Part shown: in pieces, positions 7,714 through 14,195 of the stretch
Layout of the letters: every line of letters starts with the position of its first letter
Position numbering within the stretch: the first letter of the stretch is position 1
DNA from: JAWPNA01 sp045402695
Lineage (GTDB): Bacteria > Acidobacteriota > Polarisedimenticolia > JACPZX01 > DASXTC01
Length of the DNA stretch: 20,318 bases
Reading direction: 5' to 3'
Assembly: GCA_045402695.1 (NCBI GenBank)
Contig: JAWPNA010000126.1
Coordinates: 1 to 20,318 of the forward strand
Notes under the pieces: generated by a model
The model's database searches: none
What the model was told of the DNA's origin: nothing
The model's input: only the letters and a program-made list of their open reading frames with translations
Position numbers and translations under genes: made by a program

Positions 7714-8093
7714 CCCCCCGCCCCCGGGTACTCCGCGCCCGGGACGCCCGCGGGCCGCAGTGAGTAATCCTCCGGCACATCCACCTCCATCAGCAGCAGC
7801 GCCATGCCGTGGGTCTTGCCCTGGGCATCGGTGAGGAGGCTGGCACTGCCGCCCCCGCCGAGCGAGTCGTGCAGGATGAAGTTCAACGCGCGCAGGTTGG
7901 GCACTTCATACCGGTCCACGCGGCCGCGCACGATCTCGCCGAAGTGCGCCTTGACCCTCTCGGCGGTCACCTCGCGCTTGAGGATCTCGTAGCCGCGGTC
8001 ATCGTAGGCGATCAGCCCCACGTTGCTTCCGTCTCCTTTGTCTCCGGAACGGGCGTGAGCCATCCTGTACAGGCGCATCCGTTTCGTCGTCAC
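7710..8093 (-). CDS. Small AtuA C-terminal-like domain protein
   Basis: This 127-residue protein has the conserved motifs of the C-terminal part of AtuA-type proteins: AHARSGDKGDGSNVGLIAYDD (~12-32), FGEIVRGRVDRYEVPNL (~51-67) and NFILHDSLGGGGSASLLTDAQGKT (~71-94). In many genomes, including the Pseudomonas atu locus, this domain is fused to the large AtuA domain. Here it is a separate gene directly behind it. The GTG start at 8093 overlaps the upstream TGA as GTGA, with GGAG 5 nt before it. An ATG at 8078 is the alternative, but it would drop MTTKR and lose the overlap. Its biochemical role is not established; it probably works as a subunit of the upstream protein. Confidence 0.85.
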   Translation of the reverse strand: MTTKRMRLYRMAHARSGDKGDGSNVGLIAYDDRGYEILKREVTAERVKAHFGEIVRGRVDRYEVPNLRALNFILHDSLGGGGSASLLTDAQGKTHGMALLLMEVDVPEDYSLRPAGVPGAEYPGAGG

Positions 8094-9445
8094 ACCTTCT
8101 CCACCCTGACTTCGGCGCTGACCAGATCCTTGGGGATCAGCGCCGGCCAGAAAGCGATCACTTCCGCGGCGCGCGGCCGGCCCCCGGCGAATCCCGTCAT
8201 GCCCGGCGGGCCCGAGGTCACCAGAGGAGCGATCTCCTTTCCGAACCGGTCTACCTTGGCTCGGTCCGGGTCCTTCACTCCGACGCGCATCACCACCTCC
8301 ACGGGCGCCAGGGCGGCCCGCGCGATCCTCCCATGGCAGGCGCCGGCCCCGACAAACTCTGTGTGCGTCTCCTCGTAGTCGAGGCCCGCCCTCTTGAGCC
8401 GGCCCCACAGGGCATCGGCTGCGACCTTGGCCTTTTCCAGCGCCTGGGGCCCCGAGACCGTGAGCTGCCCGACGGCGCTGTAACCCGCGAAGTAGGAGAT
8501 CGACACCTTGTAGGTGTCAGTGGACGGGCGTCCCTTCACGCCCGTCACCGCGACACGATCCCGGCCCGCCTCCGCGAGATGGACGCTCGTGAAATCGGCG
8601 ATCACGTCCGGGGTGATGTACGAGGAAGGATTGCCCATCTCGTAGACGAGCTGCTCGGCGATGGTGTCCGCCGTGACGAGCCCGCCCGTCCCCTCGTGCT
8701 TGGTGATGACGAAGGAGCCGTCGGGCTCGGCCTCGACGACCGGGTAGCCGAGATGGTCCCAACCCTCGACTTCCCACCACCGGCTGAAGTTGCCGCCGGT
8801 GCACTGCGCCCCGCACTCCACGATGTGCCCCGCCACCGTGCCTGCCGCGAGCCGGTCCCAATCCTCCATCTGCCACTTGAACTCGTGGATGAGCGGCCCC
8901 ACGACGAGGCCCGGGTCGGTGCCGCGCCCGGTCAGGACAATACGGGCGCCAAGCTGCAGCGCCTGCGCTATCGGAAACGACGACATGTAGACGTTGGCCG
9001 CCACTACCCTGTCGCGGATCTCGGAAAGCGGACGGCCATTGTCCATGTTGTCCAATGACACTCCTTCGGCCATGATCTGATCGAGCCGATCGAGGATGTC
9101 GTCGCCCAGCACCATCCCGATCTTGAGATCGGCGGCGCCCGCCTCACGCGCCACAGCAGCCACCGCCTTGAGGCAGGCGCCGGGGTTAACTCCCCCGGCG
9201 TTCGCCACCACGCGGATGTTCTTCTCCATGAGGTCCGGCAGGATCCTCTTCACCAAGTCCACGAAGTCGGTCGCGTAACCGCTCCGGCCCTCCGGGTCAC
9301 GCCGCTTGAGCTTCTGCATGATCGACATGGTGACTTCGGCCAGGTAGTCGAGCGTCAGGTAGTCGAGAGGGCCCTCCTTCACGAGGCGGACGGGCGCGTC
9401 CACGGAGTCACCCCAGAAACCCTGCCCATTCGCAATGCGGATCAT
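8090..9445 (-). CDS. AtuA family protein (DUF1446, acyclic terpene utilization type)
   Basis: This 451-residue cytoplasmic protein belongs to the DUF1446/AtuA family. Family segments are the N-terminal IRIANGQGFWGDS, the PLDYLTLDYLAEVTMSI stretch (~26-42), ANAGGVNPGACL (~81-92), GRGTDPGLVVGPLIHEF (~173-189), a Cys-containing GAQCTGGNF segment (~213-221) and a C-terminal GPPGMTGFAGGRP. AtuA is required for growth on citronellol and geraniol in Pseudomonas, but its reaction is not known. The family is repeatedly found beside biotin-dependent acyl-CoA carboxylases, as here. It is first in a three-gene operon, divergent from the biotin carboxylase gene across 103 bp. The C-terminal companion domain is encoded by the next gene rather than fused. 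Confidence 0.9.
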   Translation of the reverse strand: MIRIANGQGFWGDSVDAPVRLVKEGPLDYLTLDYLAEVTMSIMQKLKRRDPEGRSGYATDFVDLVKRILPDLMEKNIRVVANAGGVNPGACLKAVAAVAREAGAADLKIGMVLGDDILDRLDQIMAEGVSLDNMDNGRPLSEIRDRVVAANVYMSSFPIAQALQLGARIVLTGRGTDPGLVVGPLIHEFKWQMEDWDRLAAGTVAGHIVECGAQCTGGNFSRWWEVEGWDHLGYPVVEAEPDGSFVITKHEGTGGLVTADTIAEQLVYEMGNPSSYITPDVIADFTSVHLAEAGRDRVAVTGVKGRPSTDTYKVSISYFAGYSAVGQLTVSGPQALEKAKVAADALWGRLKRAGLDYEETHTEFVGAGACHGRIARAALAPVEVVMRVGVKDPDRAKVDRFGKEIAPLVTSGPPGMTGFAGGRPRAAEVIAFWPALIPKDLVSAEVRVEKV

Positions 9446-9486
9446 GAGCGGTCACGCTCCCGAGCCTGTCGCAGGCCGACCGCGAG

Positions 9487-9495
9487 AGTATATCA
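9487..9495 (-). promoter_or_regulatory. Possible extended -10 promoter of the AtuA operon
   Basis: On the minus strand TGATATACT (reverse complement of 9487-9495) combines a TATACT box (5 of 6) with a TGN extension directly upstream. That pattern can replace a -35 element, and none is visible. Transcription would start near 9480 and leave a leader of about 35 nt before the ATG at 9445. Confidence 0.38.
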
Positions 9496-9512
9496 ACGCC
9501 CGCGGCCGGTCG

Positions 9513-9542
9513 TTGCTTAGCTCCGGCACCGGCGGATAGAAT
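9513..9542 (+). promoter_or_regulatory. Possible promoter of the carboxylase operon, leaderless or nearly so
   Basis: A TAGAAT (9537-9542, 5 of 6 to TATAAT) lies 18 bp after a weak TTGCTT (9513-9518). The expected start site falls at about 9549, the A of the ATG itself. No ribosome binding site with good spacing precedes this ATG (GGCGGA is 12 nt away), which fits a leaderless message. Confidence 0.32.
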
Positions 9543-9548
9543 GCCGCG

Positions 9549-10931
9549 ATGTTCCGACGCATCCTTGTCGCCAACCGAGGCGAGATCGCCGCGCGCGTGC
9601 TGAAGGCCTGCCACGATCTCGGCGTCGAGACCGTGGCGGTACACTCCACGGCCGACGCCTCCTCGCCTCATCTTCGTCTGGCCGGACGCACGATCTGCAT
9701 CGGCCCGGCGCAGGCCGCGCGATCGTATCTCGACATGGATGCCATCCTGCAGGCGGCCGAGCAGACCGAGTGCCAGGCCATCCATCCGGGGTACGGGTTC
9801 CTCGCCGAGAACGCCCTGTTCGCCGAAAGGTGCGAGTCGCAGAGGATTACCTTCATCGGCCCCACGCCGCGCCTCATCCGCCTGATGGGTGACAAGGTGG
9901 AGGCGCGGCGCACGATGAAGGCCGCCGGGGTCCCCACCATCCCGGGCTCCGAAGGAATCGTCGCCGACGCGCGGGTCGCCGCGAGGGCCGCCGTGGAGGT
10001 GGGATACCCGGTCTTTCTGAAGGCGGCCGCCGGCGGCGGCGGCAAGGGGATGAGGCTCTGCGAGGACGATGTGTCCTTGAAGCGAGGCTTCACGCAGGCC
10101 GCCAACGAGGCCGAGAAGGCCTTCGGCAATGCGGCTCTGTACCTCGAGAAGGCGATCATGGGGGGGCGGCACATCGAGTTCCAGATCGTTTGCGACGCCT
10201 ACGGTGGCGCCGCGCACCTGGGCGAGCGCGAGTGCTCGGTGCAGCGCCATCACCAGAAACTGGTTGAGGAGTCGCCGTCCCCGGCGATGGATCGGGCAAC
10301 GCGCGAGACACTGGGCGCCCGGGTCACCTCGACGCTGGCCGGGCTGGGCTACCGCAACGCGGGCACGGTGGAGTTCCTGCGCGACGCCGGCGGCAGCCTG
10401 CACTTCATGGAGATGAACACGCGCCTGCAGGTGGAGCATCCGGTGACGGAGGCGGTCACGGGGATCGATCTCGTGAAGGAGCAGATACGCGTGGCGGCCA
10501 ACGAGCCGCTGAGCTTCGCTCAGAAGGAGATCGAGCTCACCGGGCACGCGGTGGAGTGCCGCATCAACGCGGAGGACCCGGACAACGAGTTCAAGCCCTC
10601 GCCGGGCACGATCACCCGTTTCGAGATCCCCCGGGGCGTGCGCGTGGACACGCACATCGCCGCGGGAGAAGGCGGCTGCACGGTTCCGCCCTACTACGAC
10701 TCGCTGATCGCGAAGATGATCGCGCACGGCCCGGACCGGCGCGCGGCCATCGCCGCGGCGCGCACGGCCCTGCGGGAGTTCCGGATCGAAGGGATCATCA
10801 CGACGCTGCCCCTGCACCTGCGCATCCTGGAGCAGCCGTCGTTCCTGAAGGGAGATTACGATCTCGGACTTCTCGACGCGATGGCCGTCACCCCAGGGCC
10901 TGTCAAAGGAAGGTCGGGCCGGTCCGCATGA
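9549..10931 (+). CDS. Biotin carboxylase subunit of an acyl-CoA carboxylase
   Basis: This 460-residue ATP-grasp enzyme carboxylates the biotin on a carrier protein using ATP and bicarbonate. The N-terminal domain opens RILVANRGEIAARV. K116 (MGDK), the glycine-rich ATP loop KAAAGGGGKGM (~158-168) and GGRHIEFQ follow. The catalytic stretch EMNTRLQVEHPVTE has E288, N290 and R292 at the same positions as in E. coli AccC. The length matches AccC-type stand-alone subunits, and there is no fused biotinyl domain as in MccA or PccA; the carrier is the third gene. It is first in a three-gene operon with a GcdA-type carboxyltransferase. The acyl-CoA substrate is therefore unlikely to be acetyl-CoA, and accC is not used as a symbol. 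Confidence 0.93.
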   Translation: MFRRILVANRGEIAARVLKACHDLGVETVAVHSTADASSPHLRLAGRTICIGPAQAARSYLDMDAILQAAEQTECQAIHPGYGFLAENALFAERCESQRITFIGPTPRLIRLMGDKVEARRTMKAAGVPTIPGSEGIVADARVAARAAVEVGYPVFLKAAAGGGGKGMRLCEDDVSLKRGFTQAANEAEKAFGNAALYLEKAIMGGRHIEFQIVCDAYGGAAHLGERECSVQRHHQKLVEESPSPAMDRATRETLGARVTSTLAGLGYRNAGTVEFLRDAGGSLHFMEMNTRLQVEHPVTEAVTGIDLVKEQIRVAANEPLSFAQKEIELTGHAVECRINAEDPDNEFKPSPGTITRFEIPRGVRVDTHIAAGEGGCTVPPYYDSLIAKMIAHGPDRRAAIAAARTALREFRIEGIITTLPLHLRILEQPSFLKGDYDLGLLDAMAVTPGPVKGRSGRSA

Positions 10932-10975
10932 TGAGCAGAGGCGACAAGGACACCCCGGAGGCGAAGGAGCGCTGA
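10928..10975 (+). CDS. 15-codon ORF bridging two carboxylase genes
   Basis: A short ORF (MMSRGDKDTPEAKER) starts at an ATG overlapping the biotin carboxylase stop (ATGA, 10928-10931). It ends in a TGA whose last base is the A of the carboxyltransferase ATG (TGATG, 10973-10977). Ribosomes could thus pass from one gene to the next through this frame. The AAGGAG at 10964-10969 inside it serves as the ribosome binding site of the carboxyltransferase, 5 nt before its ATG. The peptide is probably not functional in itself. It may be chance. Confidence 0.3.
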   Translation: MMSRGDKDTPEAKER

Positions 10976-12699
10976 TGGCCAAAGTCATCCTCGAGCCGAT
11001 CGGTGATCCCCTCGACAAGTTCCTGGATCCCGTCTCGGCCGCAGCCAACTCCGCGGCGATAGAAAAGCTCAACGACGCCCTGCGGGCCAGAAGAGACGAG
11101 GTTCGATCAGGCTGGGGGGCCGAGTACGCCAACCGCGTGCACGAGAAGGGGCGCCTCACCACCTGTGAGCGGATCGACCTTCTGAAAGATCCGGGCACCA
11201 CTCTGCTGCCGATCGGGACACTGGTGAACTACGGCGTCACCTTCGGCGAGAAGCAGCAGACGTCGCCAGGCGCCGGCGTGGTGACCGCCTTCGTGCGCGT
11301 CTGCGGCCGCCTCGCGGTCGTGATCGCCAACGACAACACCGTGGCGTCGGGATCCTGGTGGCCGCGCACCCCCGAGAAGATCGAGCGGGCGCAGGAAGTC
11401 GCACTTCGCCTGCGCGCGCCGGTCATCTACCTGGTGGATTGCAGCGGATTGTTCCTCCCCGAGCAGTCGCACACCTTCCCTGGCAAGACCGGCGCCGGAG
11501 CCATCTTCAAGATGAACTCGAAGCTGTCGGATACCGGCGTGCCCCAGATCGCCGGAGTGCTGGGCGACTGCATCGCGGGGGGAGGCTACATGCCGATCAT
11601 CAGCGACGTGGTTTACATGACCGAGCAGGCCTACATGGTCATCGCGGGCGCGGCGCTGGTGAAGGGAGGCAAGGCGCAGAAGATCACCTCGCTCACCATC
11701 GGCGGTCCCGATGTGCACGTGCACCTGTCGGCGTGCGCCGATCACCGCGTGCCCGACGACCAGGCGTGCATCACCAGCATCCGATCCGAAATGGCGCGCC
11801 TGCCCGGGTCGGCCGCCCCCTACTACCGGCGAGGCGCCGACCCGGCGCCGCCGCGCTTTTCTCCCTCGGAGATCGACGCCATCTTCCCGCGGGACCATCG
11901 CATGGTGTACGACGCGCGCCAGATCATCGCGCGGTTGGTGGACGCCAGCCTCTTCTGGGAGGTGCTCCCGCGCACCGGCCGGGAGATGATCTGCGGCGTG
12001 GCCCGCATCGGCGGACTGTACGCGGGCCTCATCGCCAACAACCAGACCCTGACGGAGCACCCCGATCAGCAGCAGGCGAGGCGCCCCGGCGGCATCCTCT
12101 ACAGGGAGGGGATCGCGAAGATCTCCACCTTCTCGCGCGCCTGCAACGACGACGGCCTGCCGATCGTGTGGCTGCAGGACATCTCGGGCTTCGACATCGG
12201 GCCGGAGGCCGAGAAGCAGGGGCTGCTGGGATACGGCTCGAGCCTCATCTACACCAACTCCACCAACACCACGCCGATGATCACCGTGCTGTTGCGCAAG
12301 GCGTCGGGTGCGGGGTATTACGCGATGGCCGGCCATCCGTACGACCCCGTCCTGCAGCTCTCCACTCCGCTCACACGTCTGGCGGTGATGGAGGGGCGCA
12401 CGCTGGCCATCGGAGCGTTTCGCACGAAGCTCGACGACAACTTCAAGATCATGGCTGCCTCGCCCGATGAAGCGGCGAAGATCAGGCAAGGGATGGAAGA
12501 TGTCGAGGCGCGCATCTCCCGCGACATGGACCCGGTGCTGGCGGCGAGCCAGATGGACACCGACGAGGTGGTCATGATGGCGGAGATCAGGGACTACCTC
12601 GTGGCCATTGTCGAGATGGCGTACCAGGCGTACGGCTACCGGCGCGTCAAGAACCCGCGGATCTGGTCGCTGCACGATCTGAAGGTGCTGGCCGGGTGA
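10975..12699 (+). CDS. Biotin-dependent carboxyltransferase resembling glutaconyl-CoA decarboxylase alpha (GcdA)
   Basis: This 574-residue crotonase-fold carboxyltransferase has both N and C halves and moves CO2 between biotin and an acyl-CoA. The overall pattern follows GcdA (about 587 residues) rather than PccB or AccD: VIYLVDCSGLFLPEQ (~150-164), AGGGYMPIISDVVYMTEQAYM (~201-221), LYREGIAKISTF (~375-386), LPIVWLQDISGFDIGPEAEKQGLLGYGSSLIYT (~395-427) and a second oxyanion segment KASGAGYYAM (~442-451). GcdA normally works with a sodium-pumping membrane decarboxylase. Here it sits between a biotin carboxylase and a carrier, so ATP-driven carboxylation is more likely. Methylcrotonyl-CoA or geranyl-CoA type substrates are plausible given the AtuA and AUH-like neighbours. 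A good AAGGAG lies 5 nt before the ATG. Confidence 0.9.
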   Translation: MAKVILEPIGDPLDKFLDPVSAAANSAAIEKLNDALRARRDEVRSGWGAEYANRVHEKGRLTTCERIDLLKDPGTTLLPIGTLVNYGVTFGEKQQTSPGAGVVTAFVRVCGRLAVVIANDNTVASGSWWPRTPEKIERAQEVALRLRAPVIYLVDCSGLFLPEQSHTFPGKTGAGAIFKMNSKLSDTGVPQIAGVLGDCIAGGGYMPIISDVVYMTEQAYMVIAGAALVKGGKAQKITSLTIGGPDVHVHLSACADHRVPDDQACITSIRSEMARLPGSAAPYYRRGADPAPPRFSPSEIDAIFPRDHRMVYDARQIIARLVDASLFWEVLPRTGREMICGVARIGGLYAGLIANNQTLTEHPDQQQARRPGGILYREGIAKISTFSRACNDDGLPIVWLQDISGFDIGPEAEKQGLLGYGSSLIYTNSTNTTPMITVLLRKASGAGYYAMAGHPYDPVLQLSTPLTRLAVMEGRTLAIGAFRTKLDDNFKIMAASPDEAAKIRQGMEDVEARISRDMDPVLAASQMDTDEVVMMAEIRDYLVAIVEMAYQAYGYRRVKNPRIWSLHDLKVLAG

Positions 12700-13328
12700 G
12701 CGCCATGGATCTCGTGACCGAGGCGCTGGTTGAGGCGCGCGGCGACGGCGGATGGATCGTCCGGGCGCCTCGTGTCGGCATCTACCGGGGCTGCCCGCCC
12801 GAAGGAAGGCGACCCACGCCGGGTGAAGCCGTCGGCGTGATCACGGTGCTGAATCACAGGAATGAGCTGGTGCTGCCGGAAGGCGCCGGGGGCATCGTCA
12901 CCGATGTCCAGGCGAATGACCGCGCGGTGCCCGTGGAGTACGGGCAGGCGCTCTTCGCGCTGGCTCCCTTGGTGGGGACGGCGCCCCCCGATTCAATCGA
13001 CGACCAGATCGACGACTCCGCCCTGCCGGCACTCTCATCCCACTCTGATACCCCTCTGCCCGGCTCATGTGTCGCCGTCACCTGCCCGATCGACGGGATC
13101 TTCTACCGCGGTCCCTCTCCGGCCTCGGCTCCATTCGTGGACGCGGGCGACACCGTCGAGCCCGGACGGACACTGGGCCTCATCGAGGCGATGAAGAGCT
13201 TCAATGCCGTGACCTACGGCGGGCCGGGTCTTCCTCCGCGCGCCACGATCGCTCAGGTCTGCGCCGCGGACGCATCCGAGGTGAAACAAGGCGCGCCGTT
13301 GTTCCTGGTCAGATCAGCTCGGAGCTGA
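12696..13328 (+). CDS. Biotin carboxyl carrier-like protein with two biotinyl-type domains
   Basis: This is a 210-residue protein. The C-terminal domain (~124-206) has the biotinylation segment GLIEAMKSFNAV with target K167; the usual AMKM is AMKS here. The N-terminal domain (~21-90) has the same sandwich-like pattern (APRVGIYRG...TPGEAVGVITVLNHRNELVLPEGAGGIVTDV...VPVEYGQALFAL) but no lysine at the hairpin, where LNHRNEL replaces EAMKM. It cannot be biotinylated there. A linker rich in Asp, Ser and Pro (~93-123) joins the two. It should carry carboxybiotin between the two upstream enzymes. The GTG start at 12696 overlaps the carboxyltransferase stop as GTGA; ATG at 12705, preceded by GGTGAG, is an equally good start (207 residues). 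Confidence 0.85.
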   Translation: MSAMDLVTEALVEARGDGGWIVRAPRVGIYRGCPPEGRRPTPGEAVGVITVLNHRNELVLPEGAGGIVTDVQANDRAVPVEYGQALFALAPLVGTAPPDSIDDQIDDSALPALSSHSDTPLPGSCVAVTCPIDGIFYRGPSPASAPFVDAGDTVEPGRTLGLIEAMKSFNAVTYGGPGLPPRATIAQVCAADASEVKQGAPLFLVRSARS

Positions 13329-13330
13329 TC
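13312..13330. promoter_or_regulatory. Perfect 19-bp inverted repeat, candidate operator of the PAS-LuxR gene
   Basis: GATCAGCTC and GAGCTGATC form a perfect 9-bp inverted repeat around one G. It spans the stop codon of the carrier gene. Its centre is about 46 bp before the predicted start site of the PAS-LuxR gene, near the usual place of a LuxR-type activator box. No U-run follows, so a terminator is less likely. The binding protein is unknown; autoregulation by the adjacent LuxR-type protein is inference. Confidence 0.4.
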
Positions 13331-13355
13331 AAGCAGCATCCCGGCGCCGAACCCC

Positions 13356-13361
13356 TATAAT
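13356..13361 (+). promoter_or_regulatory. Perfect -10 box of the PAS-LuxR gene
   Basis: TATAAT is a perfect -10 hexamer in a GC-rich gap, 45 bp before the chosen ATG. No -35 box is recognisable at 16-18 bp spacing. That would fit a promoter that needs an activator bound at the upstream inverted repeat. Confidence 0.45.
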
Positions 13362-13406
13362 GTGTTGTGCACGGGGGCTTCCCGCTTCCGGCGACCCGAG
13401 AGGACG

Positions 13407-14030
13407 ATGGATCCTGCGCAGTTCCTGCAGAGCACCGCCGACGCCGCATTCGCCACCGGCGAGGAAGGCCGCATCGTCATCTGGAACGACGCCGCGCAAC
13501 GCTTGCTGGGTTACAAGGCCGGGCAGGTGCTCGGCAGGCCCTGCCATCAAGTGCTGTGCGGCAGGGATGTCTACGGCAACCGGTTCTGCGACCGGGACTG
13601 CAACCTGGCCCGGATGGCCTCGCGCAAGGAATCGGTGCGCCGCTTCGAGATGGACGTGCGCAAGTCCTCGGGCGAGTACCTGCGAGTCGGAGTCTCGGTG
13701 CTCACGCTCCCAGGCGCGGCCGATTCCGGATTCACCATCGTCCACCTCCTGCAGCCGGTGGCCGACGGGAACGAAGCAGGCCCCCTCTCGCCCCGGCACC
13801 ATCATGCTTCCCAGGCGACGGCCGCCGCCCCTTCCTCGAGCCCATTGACGCGCCGGGAGATCGAAGTGCTGCGGCGCCTGGCGGCGGGGTCCGGCACGCG
13901 CGAGATCGCCGCATCCATGTTCATCAGCGTGGCCACCGCCCGCACCCACATCCAGAACATCCTCCGCAAGCTCGAGGTCCACAGCAAGCTGGCGGCCGTC
14001 TCCCTGGCCATCCGCAAGCGCCTGATCTGA
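13407..14030 (+). CDS. PAS domain / LuxR-type HTH transcriptional regulator
   Basis: This 207-residue cytoplasmic regulator has no receiver domain. An N-terminal PAS domain (~5-115; GRIVIWNDAAQRLLGYKAGQVLG) carries four cysteines, C46, C51, C61 and C65, in a C-x4-C-x9-C-x3-C pattern with H47. This pattern could bind a metal or cluster, or sense redox state, but no cofactor is proven. A low-complexity linker (~118-146) leads to a LuxR/FixJ-type helix-turn-helix (147-205; LTRREIEVLRRLA, REIAASMFISVATARTHIQNILRKL). The ATG at 13407 has GAGAGGA just upstream. A GTG at 13362 in frame would fall at the promoter and is rejected. It lies between the carboxylase operon and the propeller operon and may control either. 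Confidence 0.85.
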   Translation: MDPAQFLQSTADAAFATGEEGRIVIWNDAAQRLLGYKAGQVLGRPCHQVLCGRDVYGNRFCDRDCNLARMASRKESVRRFEMDVRKSSGEYLRVGVSVLTLPGAADSGFTIVHLLQPVADGNEAGPLSPRHHHASQATAAAPSSSPLTRREIEVLRRLAAGSGTREIAASMFISVATARTHIQNILRKLEVHSKLAAVSLAIRKRLI

Positions 14031-14050
14031 CCAATCCGCCCCCGGCGGTT

Positions 14051-14098
14051 CGCCTACTGCATCCGCAGTACGAAAATCATGCTGGTGCATGATAGGCG
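14051..14098. repeat. Nested inverted repeats that fold as a perfect three-way junction
   Basis: In the noncoding gap after the PAS-LuxR gene, CGCC (14051-14054) pairs with GGCG (14095-14098). These enclose two perfect hairpins: TACTGC-ATCC-GCAGTA (14055-14070) and ATCATGC-TGGT-GCATGAT (14076-14093). All 17 base pairs are Watson-Crick. GGCG at 14044-14047 could pair with the outer CGCC instead. It may be a structured RNA end or leader, a REP-like element, or an operator; the second hairpin is an 18-bp palindrome. A weak TATAGAT at 14116-14122 follows and could be the -10 region of the next operon. Confidence 0.5.
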
Positions 14099-14195
14099 CC
14101 CCATCCCTTTCACCCTATAGATACGCGTGTTCGACGGCATGGGTGAATGCCGCTCGCCATCGGAGTCCGCGACCGGCAGCGAGAGGGGGGATGTG

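Noticed and set aside
9408..11201. 597-codon minus-strand open frame opposite the biotin carboxylase
   Set aside because: Antisense shadow; the plus strand carries all catalytic residues of biotin carboxylase.
10975..12699. A true sodium-pumping glutaconyl-CoA decarboxylase locus
   Set aside because: No GcdB/OadB-like membrane subunit or small gamma subunit is present, and a biotin carboxylase is.
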